From Bacteroidota bacterium (GTDB taxonomy: Bacteria; Bacteroidota; Bacteroidia; Chitinophagales; Chitinophagaceae), in NCBI GenBank assembly GCA_005800655.1, contig SYEV01000049.1:18176-82175 (forward strand): 64,000 bases of DNA. Direction: 5' to 3'. This document shows, one piece after another, positions 28,039 through 37,326 of this stretch. The stretch's first letter is position 1; each line of letters opens with the position of its first letter. Position numbers and translations under genes: made by a program. The notes beneath the pieces are model-generated. The model was not told where the DNA came from and did no database searches. It was given only the letters and a program-made list of their open reading frames with translations.

Positions 28039-28770
28039 ATGCAAAAGAGGACCGCGGTATTCATTTTTTTTATTTTCATTTTTATTACCAAATTGAATGC
28101 CCAATCGGTATCTATTAGTGGAAACGTATATGATATTTCGGGGAGGCGTCCCATTGAGTCTGTGATCGTTTATAGTTCTGAAAATAGGGCCATCACGGAT
28201 TCATTAGGGTATTATCAAATTCTTGTTAAGCCGAAAGATTCTGTTTGGTTTTCCTTATTTGGAAAACATACACAAAAGTATACCATTGATACTATTGAGG
28301 ATTTGCAACATTTTAATATCATGATTCATGTAACAGGATATGATTTACCAGAAGTGCGTGTTCGAAATTCTTATTATAAGTTGGATTCAATGCAAAACCG
28401 AGCAGATTATGCTAAGTTTTTTAATTATTCCGCACCTGGTTTAAAATTAAGCAATAATCAAAATTTGTTGGGTCCGAATGGTTTAACGATTGGCTTTGAC
28501 TTAGATGAAATTATTAATATGTTTCGTGTGAAGCGCAACCGTAATCTTCAATTTTTACAAAACAGGTTAATATCGCAGGAACAAGATAAATACATCAACT
28601 ACCGTTTTACCAAAAGATTCGTACAAAAACTGACCCAATTGGAGGGGGCTGAGCTTGCTAAATTCATGGAATATTGTAGGCCAGATTACGCAGTGTTGGC
28701 CTTGCTTAATGATCTAGAATTAGGGTTATTCATCCAGAAAAGGTTTGCTATTTACAAAAAAAGGGGATAA
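28039..28770 (+). CDS. Exported protein with carboxypeptidase-regulatory-like domain
   Basis: A 243-residue protein with a signal peptide (about 1-22, ending KLNAQ) and one beta-sandwich of the carboxypeptidase-D regulatory type (about 24-95; SISGNVYDISGRRPIESVIVYSSE). The rest (about 110-243) is basic and helical and resembles the uncharacterised tails of similar proteins in this phylum. There is no beta-barrel, so it is not a TonB receptor. Its function is unknown. It lies 76 bases before the RND efflux operon. Confidence 0.7.
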   Translation: MQKRTAVFIFFIFIFITKLNAQSVSISGNVYDISGRRPIESVIVYSSENRAITDSLGYYQILVKPKDSVWFSLFGKHTQKYTIDTIEDLQHFNIMIHVTGYDLPEVRVRNSYYKLDSMQNRADYAKFFNYSAPGLKLSNNQNLLGPNGLTIGFDLDEIINMFRVKRNRNLQFLQNRLISQEQDKYINYRFTKRFVQKLTQLEGAELAKFMEYCRPDYAVLALLNDLELGLFIQKRFAIYKKRG

Positions 28771-28810
28771 ACAACTGCCATTCATCTATTTAGTTCAAAT
28801 AAAAAGTGTT

Positions 28811-28835
28811 TTTTAGCTATCTTTAATAGCTAAAA
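28811..28835. promoter_or_regulatory. Inverted repeat over the efflux-operon promoter
   Basis: TTTTAGCTAT (28811-28820) and ATAGCTAAAA (28826-28835) are a perfect 10-bp inverted repeat with a CTTTA spacer. A -7-like TATCTTTA (28818-28825) lies inside it, and the efflux adaptor start codon is 11 bases downstream. It may be a repressor operator. A role as a weak terminator for the upstream gene is the alternative, since T-rich sequence follows. Confidence 0.45.
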
Positions 28836-28845
28836 TTGTTTTGTT

Positions 28846-29895
28846 TTGAGAAAATTACAACTACTTGCGATATGTGCCACTTTCTTAGCGGTTGCATGTT
28901 CTAAAAAGCCGAAGTCGGTAGATAAATTTAATCCGAATACGCCTGTCTCTGTTGATATTGCAGTTATCGAGAATCAAACTATCGATAAGCAAATTGAAGT
29001 GAATGGTTCAGTGTTAGCCAATGATTATATTGATCTTCATCCAGAAACGAATGGTCGTGTTGTTTTCCTACAGATACCTGAAGGTAAAATGGTACAAGCG
29101 GGGACTATTTTAGCTAAATTAAATGATGCTGATTTGCAAGCGCAACTTGAAAAAATAAAAGTGCAATTAGAATTGGCTACTATTAATGAGCAACGCAATA
29201 AGCAATTGTTAAATGTGAAAGGGATCAATCAAAGTGATTATGATATTTCTTTACAACAAGTAAAAAGTTTAAAGGCCGATATTGCATTTATTCAATCTCA
29301 AATTGAAAAAACAATTATCAAAGCACCATTTACAGGTTTGTTGGGTTTAAGACAAATTAGTTTAGGCGCTTTCATTAATAATGCAACGACTATTGCATCG
29401 CTTCAAAAAGTGGATCAGTTAAAAGTGGACTTTACTTTACCTGAAGTTTATCAAGGGTTTATTAAAGTAGGTAAAAAAGTAAAAATTGAAAGTATTGGCG
29501 GTGGTGATGCAAAATTAACTGCTACTGTTATTGCCATAGAGCCTCAAATTATTGCGTCTACACGTAATATCAAAGTACGCGCTGTATTACAAGGAAAGTT
29601 ATTGCCAGGCTCCTATGTGAAAGTAATGCTTGGAGAAAATACACAAAAGCCAACCATATTAGTGCCTGCCAATGTGGTGATCCCGGATTCTCGCAGTAAG
29701 CAAATAACAATTGTAGAAGGGGGTATTGCAAAACTTATTGATGTTGAAACTGGTTACCGTACTACTTCCTCTGTTGAAATTACCAAAGGATTAAAAGTAG
29801 GGGACAGTATTATAGTTTCAGGAATGTTGTTTGTGCGCCAAGGAAGCAATGTTAAAGTAATCAAAACAGTGAAACTTGCCGATATCACTAAGTAG
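28846..29895 (+). CDS. RND efflux periplasmic adaptor (membrane fusion protein)
   Basis: A 349-residue lipoprotein adaptor: the signal peptide ends LAVA-Cys18 followed by SKKPK. The order is a lipoyl-like half (about 60-85, GRVVFLQIPEGKMVQAG), a helical hairpin (about 95-150), the second lipoyl half (IIKAPFTGLLGLRQISLGAFI), a beta-barrel and a membrane-proximal domain. It links the inner-membrane pump to an outer-membrane channel. The start is TTG at 28846, needed to keep the signal peptide. No in-frame ATG occurs before the mature domain. Confidence 0.92.
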   Translation: MRKLQLLAICATFLAVACSKKPKSVDKFNPNTPVSVDIAVIENQTIDKQIEVNGSVLANDYIDLHPETNGRVVFLQIPEGKMVQAGTILAKLNDADLQAQLEKIKVQLELATINEQRNKQLLNVKGINQSDYDISLQQVKSLKADIAFIQSQIEKTIIKAPFTGLLGLRQISLGAFINNATTIASLQKVDQLKVDFTLPEVYQGFIKVGKKVKIESIGGGDAKLTATVIAIEPQIIASTRNIKVRAVLQGKLLPGSYVKVMLGENTQKPTILVPANVVIPDSRSKQITIVEGGIAKLIDVETGYRTTSSVEITKGLKVGDSIIVSGMLFVRQGSNVKVIKTVKLADITK

Positions 29896-29934
29896 TGAAT
29901 TAAAATAAATTTTTATATTAAGCTATTATACTAG

Positions 29935-32900
29935 ATGAATATATCTGAACTTTCCTTGAAACGACCCGTGCTTGCTACTGTGATGAATATTGCCATCGTA
30001 CTTTTTGGTATTGTTGGTTTTTCTTTTTTAGCATTACGGGAATATCCTGCAATTGATCCACCGATCATCAATGTACAAACCAATTATTCTGGTGCGAATT
30101 CGCAAGTAATACAAAGCCAAATAACGGAACCACTTGAAAAATCTATCAATGGTATTCCTGGAATTAAGACTATCAATTCGTCCAGTTCTGTAGGATCATC
30201 TAATATTACCGTCGAATTTAATTTAGGGGTAAATTTAGAAACTGCGGCGAATGATGTTCGTGATAAAGTGAGTCAGGCTTCTCGAAGTTTGCCCGAAGAT
30301 ATTAGTAGTCCGCCCGTAGTTTCCAAATCTGATGCAAGTTCAGATTTCATTGTGTTAATGACTGTAAAAAGTAAATCAAAAAGTATTTATGAATTAACGG
30401 AGTATGCGGAGAATGTTTTACAGCAACGTTTTCAAACGATCGACGAGGTGAGCAGTGTGAGTGTTAGAGGTAAGCGTTATTCAATGCGCATATTTCCTAA
30501 TTCAGATTTATTGAATGCGTTTGGCATTGCTTTTAATGATATTCAAGTAGCACTGAATAAAGAAAATGTAGAATTACCCGCTGGAAAAATTAATGGCACT
30601 AAAGCAGAATACATCATTCGTACATTAGGTCGTTTATCCACCGAGGCTGAATTTAAAAATATCATATTAAAGCAGGATGCTTCAGGAATTATTCGATTAG
30701 GGGATGTTGCTAAAGTAGAATTAGGTCCTGAGCAAGAGGATCAAGCTGTTTATTTTAATGGTGCGCAATCAATAATGGTATCACTTTCCCCACAACCTGG
30801 CGCGAACTACATTAAAATTGCCGATGAGTTTTATAAGCGATTGGAAGAAATTAAAAGATCCAATAAAACGGATATTGAATTTGATGTTCCTATTGATAAT
30901 ACTAAAAATGTACGCAGGGCTTTAGAAGAAGTGAAGGAGACAATTTTTATTTCATTTGCACTTGTGGTATTGGTGATATTTTTCTTTTTTAGAAATTGGC
31001 TCATTGCAATCAGGCCTTTAGTAGATATACCTATCTCCTTGATTGCTACTTTCTTTATTATGTATTTAGCAGGATTTTCTATCAATGTACTTACTTTATT
31101 AGCCATCGTATTAGCGACAGGCTTGGTAGTGGATGATGGAATTGTGGTCACCGAAAATATATTTAGAAAATTAGAGGAAGGTTTAAGTTTAAAGGATGCG
31201 GCAAGAGAAGGTAGTAAAGAAATTTTCTTTGCGGTTATTTCTACTTCTATCACGTTGGCAGTGGTATTTATGCCAGTGATATTTTTACAAGGTTTCATTG
31301 GTTCATTATTTAAAGAGTTTGGCGTTGTAGTCGCCGGTGCAGTTTTGGTCTCCGCATTTGTTTCCTTGACCATGACGCCTGTATTGAATGTGTATCTAAA
31401 TCGCAAGGATGGCAAACAAGGAAAGTTTTATGAGCAGACTGAACCGTTTTTTAAAGGCATGGAAAATGGCTATAAAAATTTATTGGCCAAATTTTTAAAA
31501 GTGCGTTGGATGGCTTGGGTAATTGTTGTTGCATGTGTGGGTATTATTGTTTTAATTGGAATCACTATTCAATCTGAATTAGCGCCAATGGAGGATAAGG
31601 GGACCGTGCGTGTTACCATGACAGGACAGGAAGGAACTAGTTTTGATGATATGCGTGGTAATTTGCTAAGAACCATACGTTTGATGCAGGACTCTGTTCC
31701 TGAACATGCTTTTACATGGGGAAGTGTGCCAGGATATGGTGGCTCAAGTGGAAGTAGTAGTGCTTCTGGAAGGATTGGATTTGTGCCTTTATCTGAGCGA
31801 AAAAGAAGTCAAACAGAAATCGTAAACGATTTAAATAAAAAGCTAAAAAAATTCAAAGACGTAAGAGTGTTTGTGGTGGAAGAGCAAACTATTTCAGTAG
31901 GTATTTCCTCGAGAGGCTCCTTGCCAGTTCAGTTTATAATACAGAATTTGGATTTCCAAAAAATTCGCAACGTCATTCCTGAATTTTTAGATGCTGCTCG
32001 AAAAGATAAAACTTTCCAAAATGTGGATGTGAATTTAAAATTCAATAAACCTGAATTTGATTTAAACATTGACCGTATGCGTGCGCGCGATTTAGGTTTA
32101 ACGACAGCTGATATTTCTCAAGCATTACAATCGGCATTTAGTGGTGCCAGATCCGCCTATTTTATAATGAACGATCGTCAATATGAAGTAATTACCCAAG
32201 TGCCAAGAGCGGATCGTAACTCTCCAGCAGATATTAATAAAATATATTTACGTAATAACCGTGGCGAGAGTATTCCAATTTCAAGTGTATTGACTGTTAC
32301 TGAAAATAGTAACCCACCAAGTTTATATCATTACAACCGATTTAATTCAGCCACTATTTCAGCATCATTGGCCGAAGGAAAAACGATTGGAGATGGTGTG
32401 GCTGCGATGGAAAGAATTTCAAAAGAAAAATTAGATGAAAGTTTCCAAACAGCTTTAAGTGGCCCATCAAGAGATTACAAAGAAAGTTCCTCCAATATTG
32501 CGTATGCATTAATTTTAGCGTTGATTTTAATTTATTTAGTGCTTGCTGCGCAGTTTGAAAGTTTCAAGGATCCTTTCATTATTATGATTACTGTGCCTTT
32601 GGCGATCGCAGGCGCATTAATATTTTTATGGCTATTTGGACAAACTTTAAATATATTTTCAGAAATTGGAATTATCATGTTGATTGGACTCGTGACCAAG
32701 AATGGAATTTTAATTGTTGAATTTGCTAATAAAAAAAGAGCTGCGGGATTGGAGTTAAAGGAAGCAGTACTTGTAGCTGCATCACAAAGATTCCGTCCTA
32801 TCTTAATGACAACTTTGGCTACGGCACTCGGCGCACTTCCAATTGCAATTAGTATTGGTGCTGCTGCTACTAGTCGTAAACCGCTAGGGACCGTTATCGT

Positions 32901-32994
32901 AGGTGGATTAATGTTTTCATTAGTACTGACCTTGTTTGTGATTCCAGCAGTATACACTTATGTATCAAGCAAGCATAAAAGAAAAATTGATTAA
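29935..32994 (+). CDS. RND multidrug efflux permease (AcrB/HAE1 type)
   Basis: A 1019-residue inner-membrane proton antiporter. It has twelve expected helices, two large periplasmic loops, and the TM4 proton-relay Asp400-Asp401 in LVVDDGIVVTEN. The N-terminus MNISELSLKRPVLATVMNI is typical of the hydrophobe/amphiphile efflux class rather than the heavy-metal class. A Gly/Ser-rich stretch (GYGGSSGSSSASG) lies in the second porter loop near residue 600. It follows the adaptor by 39 bases. No TolC-like channel gene follows, so the outer-membrane partner must be encoded elsewhere. Confidence 0.94.
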   Translation: MNISELSLKRPVLATVMNIAIVLFGIVGFSFLALREYPAIDPPIINVQTNYSGANSQVIQSQITEPLEKSINGIPGIKTINSSSSVGSSNITVEFNLGVNLETAANDVRDKVSQASRSLPEDISSPPVVSKSDASSDFIVLMTVKSKSKSIYELTEYAENVLQQRFQTIDEVSSVSVRGKRYSMRIFPNSDLLNAFGIAFNDIQVALNKENVELPAGKINGTKAEYIIRTLGRLSTEAEFKNIILKQDASGIIRLGDVAKVELGPEQEDQAVYFNGAQSIMVSLSPQPGANYIKIADEFYKRLEEIKRSNKTDIEFDVPIDNTKNVRRALEEVKETIFISFALVVLVIFFFFRNWLIAIRPLVDIPISLIATFFIMYLAGFSINVLTLLAIVLATGLVVDDGIVVTENIFRKLEEGLSLKDAAREGSKEIFFAVISTSITLAVVFMPVIFLQGFIGSLFKEFGVVVAGAVLVSAFVSLTMTPVLNVYLNRKDGKQGKFYEQTEPFFKGMENGYKNLLAKFLKVRWMAWVIVVACVGIIVLIGITIQSELAPMEDKGTVRVTMTGQEGTSFDDMRGNLLRTIRLMQDSVPEHAFTWGSVPGYGGSSGSSSASGRIGFVPLSERKRSQTEIVNDLNKKLKKFKDVRVFVVEEQTISVGISSRGSLPVQFIIQNLDFQKIRNVIPEFLDAARKDKTFQNVDVNLKFNKPEFDLNIDRMRARDLGLTTADISQALQSAFSGARSAYFIMNDRQYEVITQVPRADRNSPADINKIYLRNNRGESIPISSVLTVTENSNPPSLYHYNRFNSATISASLAEGKTIGDGVAAMERISKEKLDESFQTALSGPSRDYKESSSNIAYALILALILIYLVLAAQFESFKDPFIIMITVPLAIAGALIFLWLFGQTLNIFSEIGIIMLIGLVTKNGILIVEFANKKRAAGLELKEAVLVAASQRFRPILMTTLATALGALPIAISIGAAATSRKPLGTVIVGGLMFSLVLTLFVIPAVYTYVSSKHKRKID

Positions 32995-33012
32995 TTTAGC
33001 GAAGATGGGTGG

Positions 33013-33047
33013 AAATTAAATTTGAATACGATTCAAGTTTAATTTTG
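33013..33047. promoter_or_regulatory. 14-bp inverted repeat overlapping a -7 box before the DUF5009 gene
   Basis: Bases 33013-33026 pair with 33032-33045, with 13 Watson-Crick pairs and one G-U wobble around a TACGA loop. A TAATTTTG box (33040-33047) overlaps the right arm. It could be an operator of the next gene or a terminator of the efflux transcript; no T-run follows. Confidence 0.38.
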
Positions 33048-33075
33048 TGTATCTTAAATTGCCAAACGGAAACTT

Positions 33076-34167
33076 ATGCCTAATCAACGATTTTTATCCT
33101 TGGATGTTTTTAGAGGAATGACCATTTGCTTAATGATCATTGTAAATACACCAGGTGATCCTTCACTCACGTTTGCTCCTTTTTTACATGCGAGTTGGCA
33201 TGGGTTTACGCCCACTGATTTAGTATTTCCTTCCTTTTTATTTGCGGTTGGAAATTCATTAAGTTTTATTGAGCCCACTTGGGCTAAATTAAATAATAGT
33301 ACTGTTTTATTGAAAATTGGAAAACGCACAGCCTTATTATTTTTAATAGGCTATTTAATGTATTGGTTTCCTTTCACAGGCAGTATTGACAATACCCGAA
33401 TTATGGGGGTTTTACAACGCATTGCACTATGTTATGGCTTTGCATCCTTAATTGCTTATTATATGCATGAGCGCGTGGTGATGATTTTATCTGGTTTATT
33501 ATTATTACTGTATTGGTATGTTTCATTTAAGTTCGGTGAGGTAGGTGATCCCTATAGTTTACATGGTAACGCAGGCTTAAAATTAGATACTTGGTTAATG
33601 GGGGATTCACACTTATACCATGGCGAAGGATTTGGGTTTGACCCTGAGGGATGGTTAAGCACCATTCCTTCCATAGTGAATGTACTCATTGGATATCGTG
33701 TAGGTAAGTTTATCCAAGAACAAGGAAAGACCTATGAGGGCTTGGCCTTATTATTTATGTGGGGTGCAGGTTTTATATTTTTAGCCTTTATGTGGAATTA
33801 CCAATTTCCGATCAATAAAAAGCTTTGGACCAGCTCCTTTGTAATGTTAACGGTGGGAATTGACATGGTCATTATTGCCACCATTATCTATCGTGTCGAA
33901 TTACAAAGACAATTACAGTTTTCCAGCTTTTTTACTGTTTTTGGACAAAATCCATTGGTTATTTACCTTTTTTCAGAGTTGCTCGTTGCTACCTTATATC
34001 TGATTCAAGGGCATAGTGGTACACCCTTATATACCTGGATTTATCAGAATACCTTTGCCAATTTAGCACCTTACTGGGGCTCCATGGGATTCGCCTTTAC
34101 TGCGATGTTGATATGCTGGTTATTGGGTTATATATTAAATAAATATAAGATATATATCAGGGTGTAA
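33076..34167 (+). CDS. DUF5009 / heparan-glucosaminide acetyltransferase-like membrane protein
   Basis: A 363-residue polytopic inner-membrane protein with about ten helices. The N-terminus RFLSLDVFRGMTICLMIIVN and the following PTDLVFPSFLFAVG are diagnostic of the HGSNAT/YeiB-like group, including NagX-type proteins of N-acetylglucosamine use. His and Asp residues of the first loop (HASWHGFTPTD) could be catalytic. The family moves acyl groups across membranes onto sugars; the substrate here is unknown. It starts 81 bases after the efflux permease but has its own promoter-like box. Confidence 0.8.
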   Translation: MPNQRFLSLDVFRGMTICLMIIVNTPGDPSLTFAPFLHASWHGFTPTDLVFPSFLFAVGNSLSFIEPTWAKLNNSTVLLKIGKRTALLFLIGYLMYWFPFTGSIDNTRIMGVLQRIALCYGFASLIAYYMHERVVMILSGLLLLLYWYVSFKFGEVGDPYSLHGNAGLKLDTWLMGDSHLYHGEGFGFDPEGWLSTIPSIVNVLIGYRVGKFIQEQGKTYEGLALLFMWGAGFIFLAFMWNYQFPINKKLWTSSFVMLTVGIDMVIIATIIYRVELQRQLQFSSFFTVFGQNPLVIYLFSELLVATLYLIQGHSGTPLYTWIYQNTFANLAPYWGSMGFAFTAMLICWLLGYILNKYKIYIRV

Positions 34168-34219
34168 ATCTTATTACTCCATTTTCCCCCATTTGTTTTT
34201 TTAGGAGCCTTAAACCATG

Positions 34220-34227
34220 TACCTTTG
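34220..34227 (+). promoter_or_regulatory. -7 box of typA within an inverted repeat
   Basis: TACCTTTG matches TAnnTTTG exactly; the typA ATG is at 34245. CCATGTAC (34215-34222) and GTACATGG (34241-34248) form a perfect inverted repeat whose right arm contains the start codon. The nearest TTTG (34192-34195) is 24 bases upstream, rather far for a -33 box. Confidence 0.42.
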
Positions 34228-34244
34228 CAGCCTCAAAACAGTAC

Positions 34245-36047
34245 ATGGAAATAAGAAACATCGCTATTATCGCCCACGTTGATCACGGTAAAACTACCTT
34301 GGTGGACAAAATTTTACACGCTACAAAAGTATTCAGAGATAACCAGGAGACTGGTGAATTGATTATGGATAGCAATGAATTAGAACGTGAAAGAGGAATT
34401 ACTATCTTAAGTAAAAATGCTTCAGTAACTTATAAAGACGTTAAGATTAACGTAATTGACACACCAGGTCACAGTGACTTTGGTGGGGAGGTGGAACGTG
34501 TATTAAAAATGGCTGATGGTGTTTGTTTGTTGGTGGATGCTTTTGAAGGTCCAATGCCGCAAACGCGTTTCGTATTACAAAAAGCATTACAGTTGAATTT
34601 AAAACCAATTGTAATTATTAATAAAGTAGACAAAGAAAACTGTCGCCCTGACGAAGTGCATGATGCAGTATTCGAATTATTTTTCAATTTAGATGCAACT
34701 GAAGACCAATTAAATTTCCCTACTTTTTATGGTAGTGGTAAAAATGGTTGGTTCAATGATAGCCTTACCCCTTGTACAGATATCTTCCCTTTGATGGATG
34801 GTATTTTGAAATATGTACCAGGACCTGATGTTAAGGAAGGGCATACACAAATGCAAATTACTTCATTGGATTATTCTTCTTTCTTAGGTCGTATTGCGAT
34901 TGGTAAAGTTGAAAGAGGTACCATTAAAGAAGGTCAAAATATTGTTTTGGTGCAAGCGGATGGTAGCATCAAAAAAAATAAAGTAAAAGAATTATACGTT
35001 TTTGAAGGAATGGGTAAGCGTAAAGTATCTGAAGTTGTTTCAGGTGACTTATGTGCTGTAGTTGGTTTAGAAGAATTTAATATTGGTGATACCATTGCGG
35101 ATCCAGAAAATCCAGAAGCTTTACCAATTATTAGTGTTGATGAGCCTACCATGAGTATGACTTTTAGTATTAACAATTCCCCTTTCTTTGGCAAGGAAGG
35201 AAAGTTTGTTACCTCTCGACATATTCGTGATCGTTTAATGAAAGAAACTGAAAAGAATTTGGCATTGCGTGTGGAAGAAACAGATAGTGCAGATAGTTTC
35301 TTGGTATTTGGTCGTGGTATTTTGCATTTAGGTGTATTGGTTGAAACCATGCGTCGTGAAGGATATGAGTTAACTGTCGGAAATCCACAAGTATTAGTTA
35401 AAGAAATAGATGGTAAAAAACATGAACCATTTGAGATATTGGTGGTGGATGTACCTGCTGATTTTAGTGGTAAAGTAATTGACTTAGTTACCCAAAAGAA
35501 AGGCGAAATGTTGATCATGGAATCAAAAGGAACTATGCAACATTTAGAGTTTGATATTCCTTCAAGAGGATTGATTGGACTTAGATCGCAAATGCTTACG
35601 CAAACTGCAGGTGAAGCTGTTATGGCACACCGCTTTAATGAATACAAACCTTGGAAAGGACCTATTCCTGGAAGAAGTAATGGTGTATTGGTTGCGAAGT
35701 TTGGTGGAACTACAACTGCTTACTCTATTGATAAATTACAAGATAGAGGACGTTTCTTTATTGAACCAGGTGAGGAAATTTATGCAGGTCAAGTATTGGC
35801 TGAGCACATTAAGCCAGGTGATTTAAATATCAACGCGGTCGAGATGAAAAAATTAACGAACCACCGTGCGAGTGGATCTGATGATAGCGTAAGAATTACC
35901 CCGAAAGTACAATTCACTTTAGAGGAGTGTATGGAATACATTCAATTTGATGAGTGTATTGAAGTAACACCTAAATCAGTTCGTATGCGTAAATCTATCT
36001 TAGACGAAAATAACAGAAGCAAGGCAACGAAAGCCGCATCGAATTAA
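34245..36047 (+). CDS. typA: Ribosome-associated GTPase TypA/BipA
   Basis: A 600-residue translational GTPase related to EF-G and LepA, acting in 50S assembly and stress adaptation. G1 is HVDHGKTT (11-18), then RGITILSK (switch I), DTPGHSDFGGEVERVL (G3) and NKVD (G4). The C-terminal domain with the family-specific segment (LTNHRASGSDDSV) is complete. Length equals E. coli BipA. It is monocistronic, followed by a cluster of hairpins. Confidence 0.96.
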   Translation: MEIRNIAIIAHVDHGKTTLVDKILHATKVFRDNQETGELIMDSNELERERGITILSKNASVTYKDVKINVIDTPGHSDFGGEVERVLKMADGVCLLVDAFEGPMPQTRFVLQKALQLNLKPIVIINKVDKENCRPDEVHDAVFELFFNLDATEDQLNFPTFYGSGKNGWFNDSLTPCTDIFPLMDGILKYVPGPDVKEGHTQMQITSLDYSSFLGRIAIGKVERGTIKEGQNIVLVQADGSIKKNKVKELYVFEGMGKRKVSEVVSGDLCAVVGLEEFNIGDTIADPENPEALPIISVDEPTMSMTFSINNSPFFGKEGKFVTSRHIRDRLMKETEKNLALRVEETDSADSFLVFGRGILHLGVLVETMRREGYELTVGNPQVLVKEIDGKKHEPFEILVVDVPADFSGKVIDLVTQKKGEMLIMESKGTMQHLEFDIPSRGLIGLRSQMLTQTAGEAVMAHRFNEYKPWKGPIPGRSNGVLVAKFGGTTTAYSIDKLQDRGRFFIEPGEEIYAGQVLAEHIKPGDLNINAVEMKKLTNHRASGSDDSVRITPKVQFTLEECMEYIQFDECIEVTPKSVRMRKSILDENNRSKATKAASN

Positions 36048-36094
36048 TCATTATTGCCAATTTTTCCTTGAAAAATAAATTGGCAATAATGATT
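36046..36094. repeat. 18-bp perfect inverted repeat at the 3' end of typA
   Basis: Bases 36046-36063 are the exact reverse complement of 36077-36094, with a 13-base loop. The left arm begins on the last two bases of the typA stop codon. No T-run follows, so it is a stable hairpin rather than a standard terminator. It may protect the 3' end or aid termination together with the next two hairpins. Confidence 0.7.
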
Positions 36095-36110
36095 CTCCTA
36101 TGATTTTATT

Positions 36111-36144
36111 AAAAAGCCACCCCGACGATTCGGGGTGGCTTTTT
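36111..36144. terminator. Rho-independent terminator, typA side
   Basis: A 15-bp perfect stem (36111-36125 with 36130-36144) with a CGAT loop has an A-run on the left and a T-run on the right. It works in either direction. Confidence 0.9.
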
Positions 36145-36180
36145 AAATTCACTATAATCCAATTTTTTATTGAAAAATAA

Positions 36181-36214
36181 AAAAAAGAGTCCCGATACAT
36201 CGGGACTCTTTTTT
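36181..36214. terminator. Rho-independent terminator, obg side
   Basis: A second 15-bp stem (36181-36195 with 36200-36214) with a TACA loop and A/T runs at both ends lies 35 bases before the end of the convergent obg gene. It likely ends the obg transcript and backs up the typA terminator. Confidence 0.9.
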
Positions 36215-36248
36215 TGGGAGTACAATTTTGAATGCGGAATTGCTTTTT

Positions 36249-37250
36249 TTAGATTGGCTTATTTAATGCCTTCCAAAGTAAATCTTTTAATTCTACTAAG
36301 TTCTTTTGTGTAGCTGATGATATAAATATATGTGGAATATTTTTTGGAAGTTCTTTCACAATGGCATCCGTTAATTCTTGGTCTAATAAATCCGACTTGC
36401 TAATGGCGATGATGAATTCCTTTTGTAAAAGTTCTGGATTGAATTCGGCTAGTTCGTTTTTAAGAATTTCAAATTCTTTTTTATGGTCATTACTGTCGGA
36501 TGGAATAATAAAAAGTAAAACAGCGTTTCTTTCGATATGTCTTAAAAAGCGATGGCCCAACCCTTTGCCTTCCGCTGCGCCTTCAATAATACCGGGCAAA
36601 TCCGCAATACAAAATGATCGGTTATCACGATACGCCACCATACCTAATTGCGGCGTTAATGTGGTGAAAGCGTAATTGGCAATTTTAGGTTTTGCAGCAG
36701 TAATCACTGATAGTAGTGTTGATTTTCCTGCATTTGGAAATCCAACCAATCCGACATCTGCTAATACCTTTAATTCAATTTGTTTCCAACCCTCTATACC
36801 ATCTTCTCCTGGTTGCGCATGTTCAGGCACTTGATTGGTCGGTGTCGCAAAATTAGAGTTACCTAAACCACCGCGTCCTCCTTTGGCTAATATAATTTCT
36901 TGGCCATCCGTTAATATTTCCGCTTCAATTTTGCCTGTTTCTTCATCTCTTGCGATGGTTCCTAGTGGTACTTCAATGATAATATCCTTTCCATCCTTAC
37001 CGGTACAATTATTTTTACTTCCGCCTTCGCCATCCTCTGCGATTACATTTTTAAAATAGCGTAAGTGTAATAAGGTCCACAATTGCGCATTACCTTTTAA
37101 AATAATATGCCCACCACGACCACCATCGCCGCCATCTGGGCCACCTTTGGCGGTTAGCTTGTTGCGCATTAAATGTCGCGCACCTGCGCCACCATGCCCA
37201 CTATGGCAAAATATACGGATGTAATCAATGAAATTATTTCTTTCAGACAC
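36249..37250 (-). CDS. obg: GTPase Obg/CgtA
   Basis: A 333-residue ribosome-assembly GTPase. The glycine-rich Obg fold (about 1-158) has [12 protein letters not shown] and [10 protein letters not shown]; the G domain (about 160-330) has [18 protein letters not shown] and SKSDLL. It lacks a C-terminal OCT or TGS extension, as is usual in this phylum. A minus-strand TAACTTTG box (37274-37267) lies 17 bases upstream of the ATG as a possible -7 element. Confidence 0.95.
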   Translation of the reverse strand: MSERNNFIDYIRIFCHSGHGGAGARHLMRNKLTAKGGPDGGDGGRGGHIILKGNAQLWTLLHLRYFKNVIAEDGEGGSKNNCTGKDGKDIIIEVPLGTIARDEETGKIEAEILTDGQEIILAKGGRGGLGNSNFATPTNQVPEHAQPGEDGIEGWKQIELKVLADVGLVGFPNAGKSTLLSVITAAKPKIANYAFTTLTPQLGMVAYRDNRSFCIADLPGIIEGAAEGKGLGHRFLRHIERNAVLLFIIPSDSNDHKKEFEILKNELAEFNPELLQKEFIIAISKSDLLDQELTDAIVKELPKNIPHIFISSATQKNLVELKDLLWKALNKPI

Positions 37251-37326
37251 GGGAAACTATTTGGCGCAAAGTTAAGATAATCCTAACTGAGGTGGCCTTT
37301 TATTAATTGAAACCTTTAGCGCTGCT

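Noticed and set aside
30831..31415. A 194-codon minus-strand ORF inside the RND permease gene
   Set aside because: It lies wholly within a well-supported gene, is low in complexity (Ser/Thr/Lys) and has no recognisable motif.
34934..35647. A 237-codon minus-strand ORF inside typA
   Set aside because: It is antisense to a conserved GTPase and has no family features.
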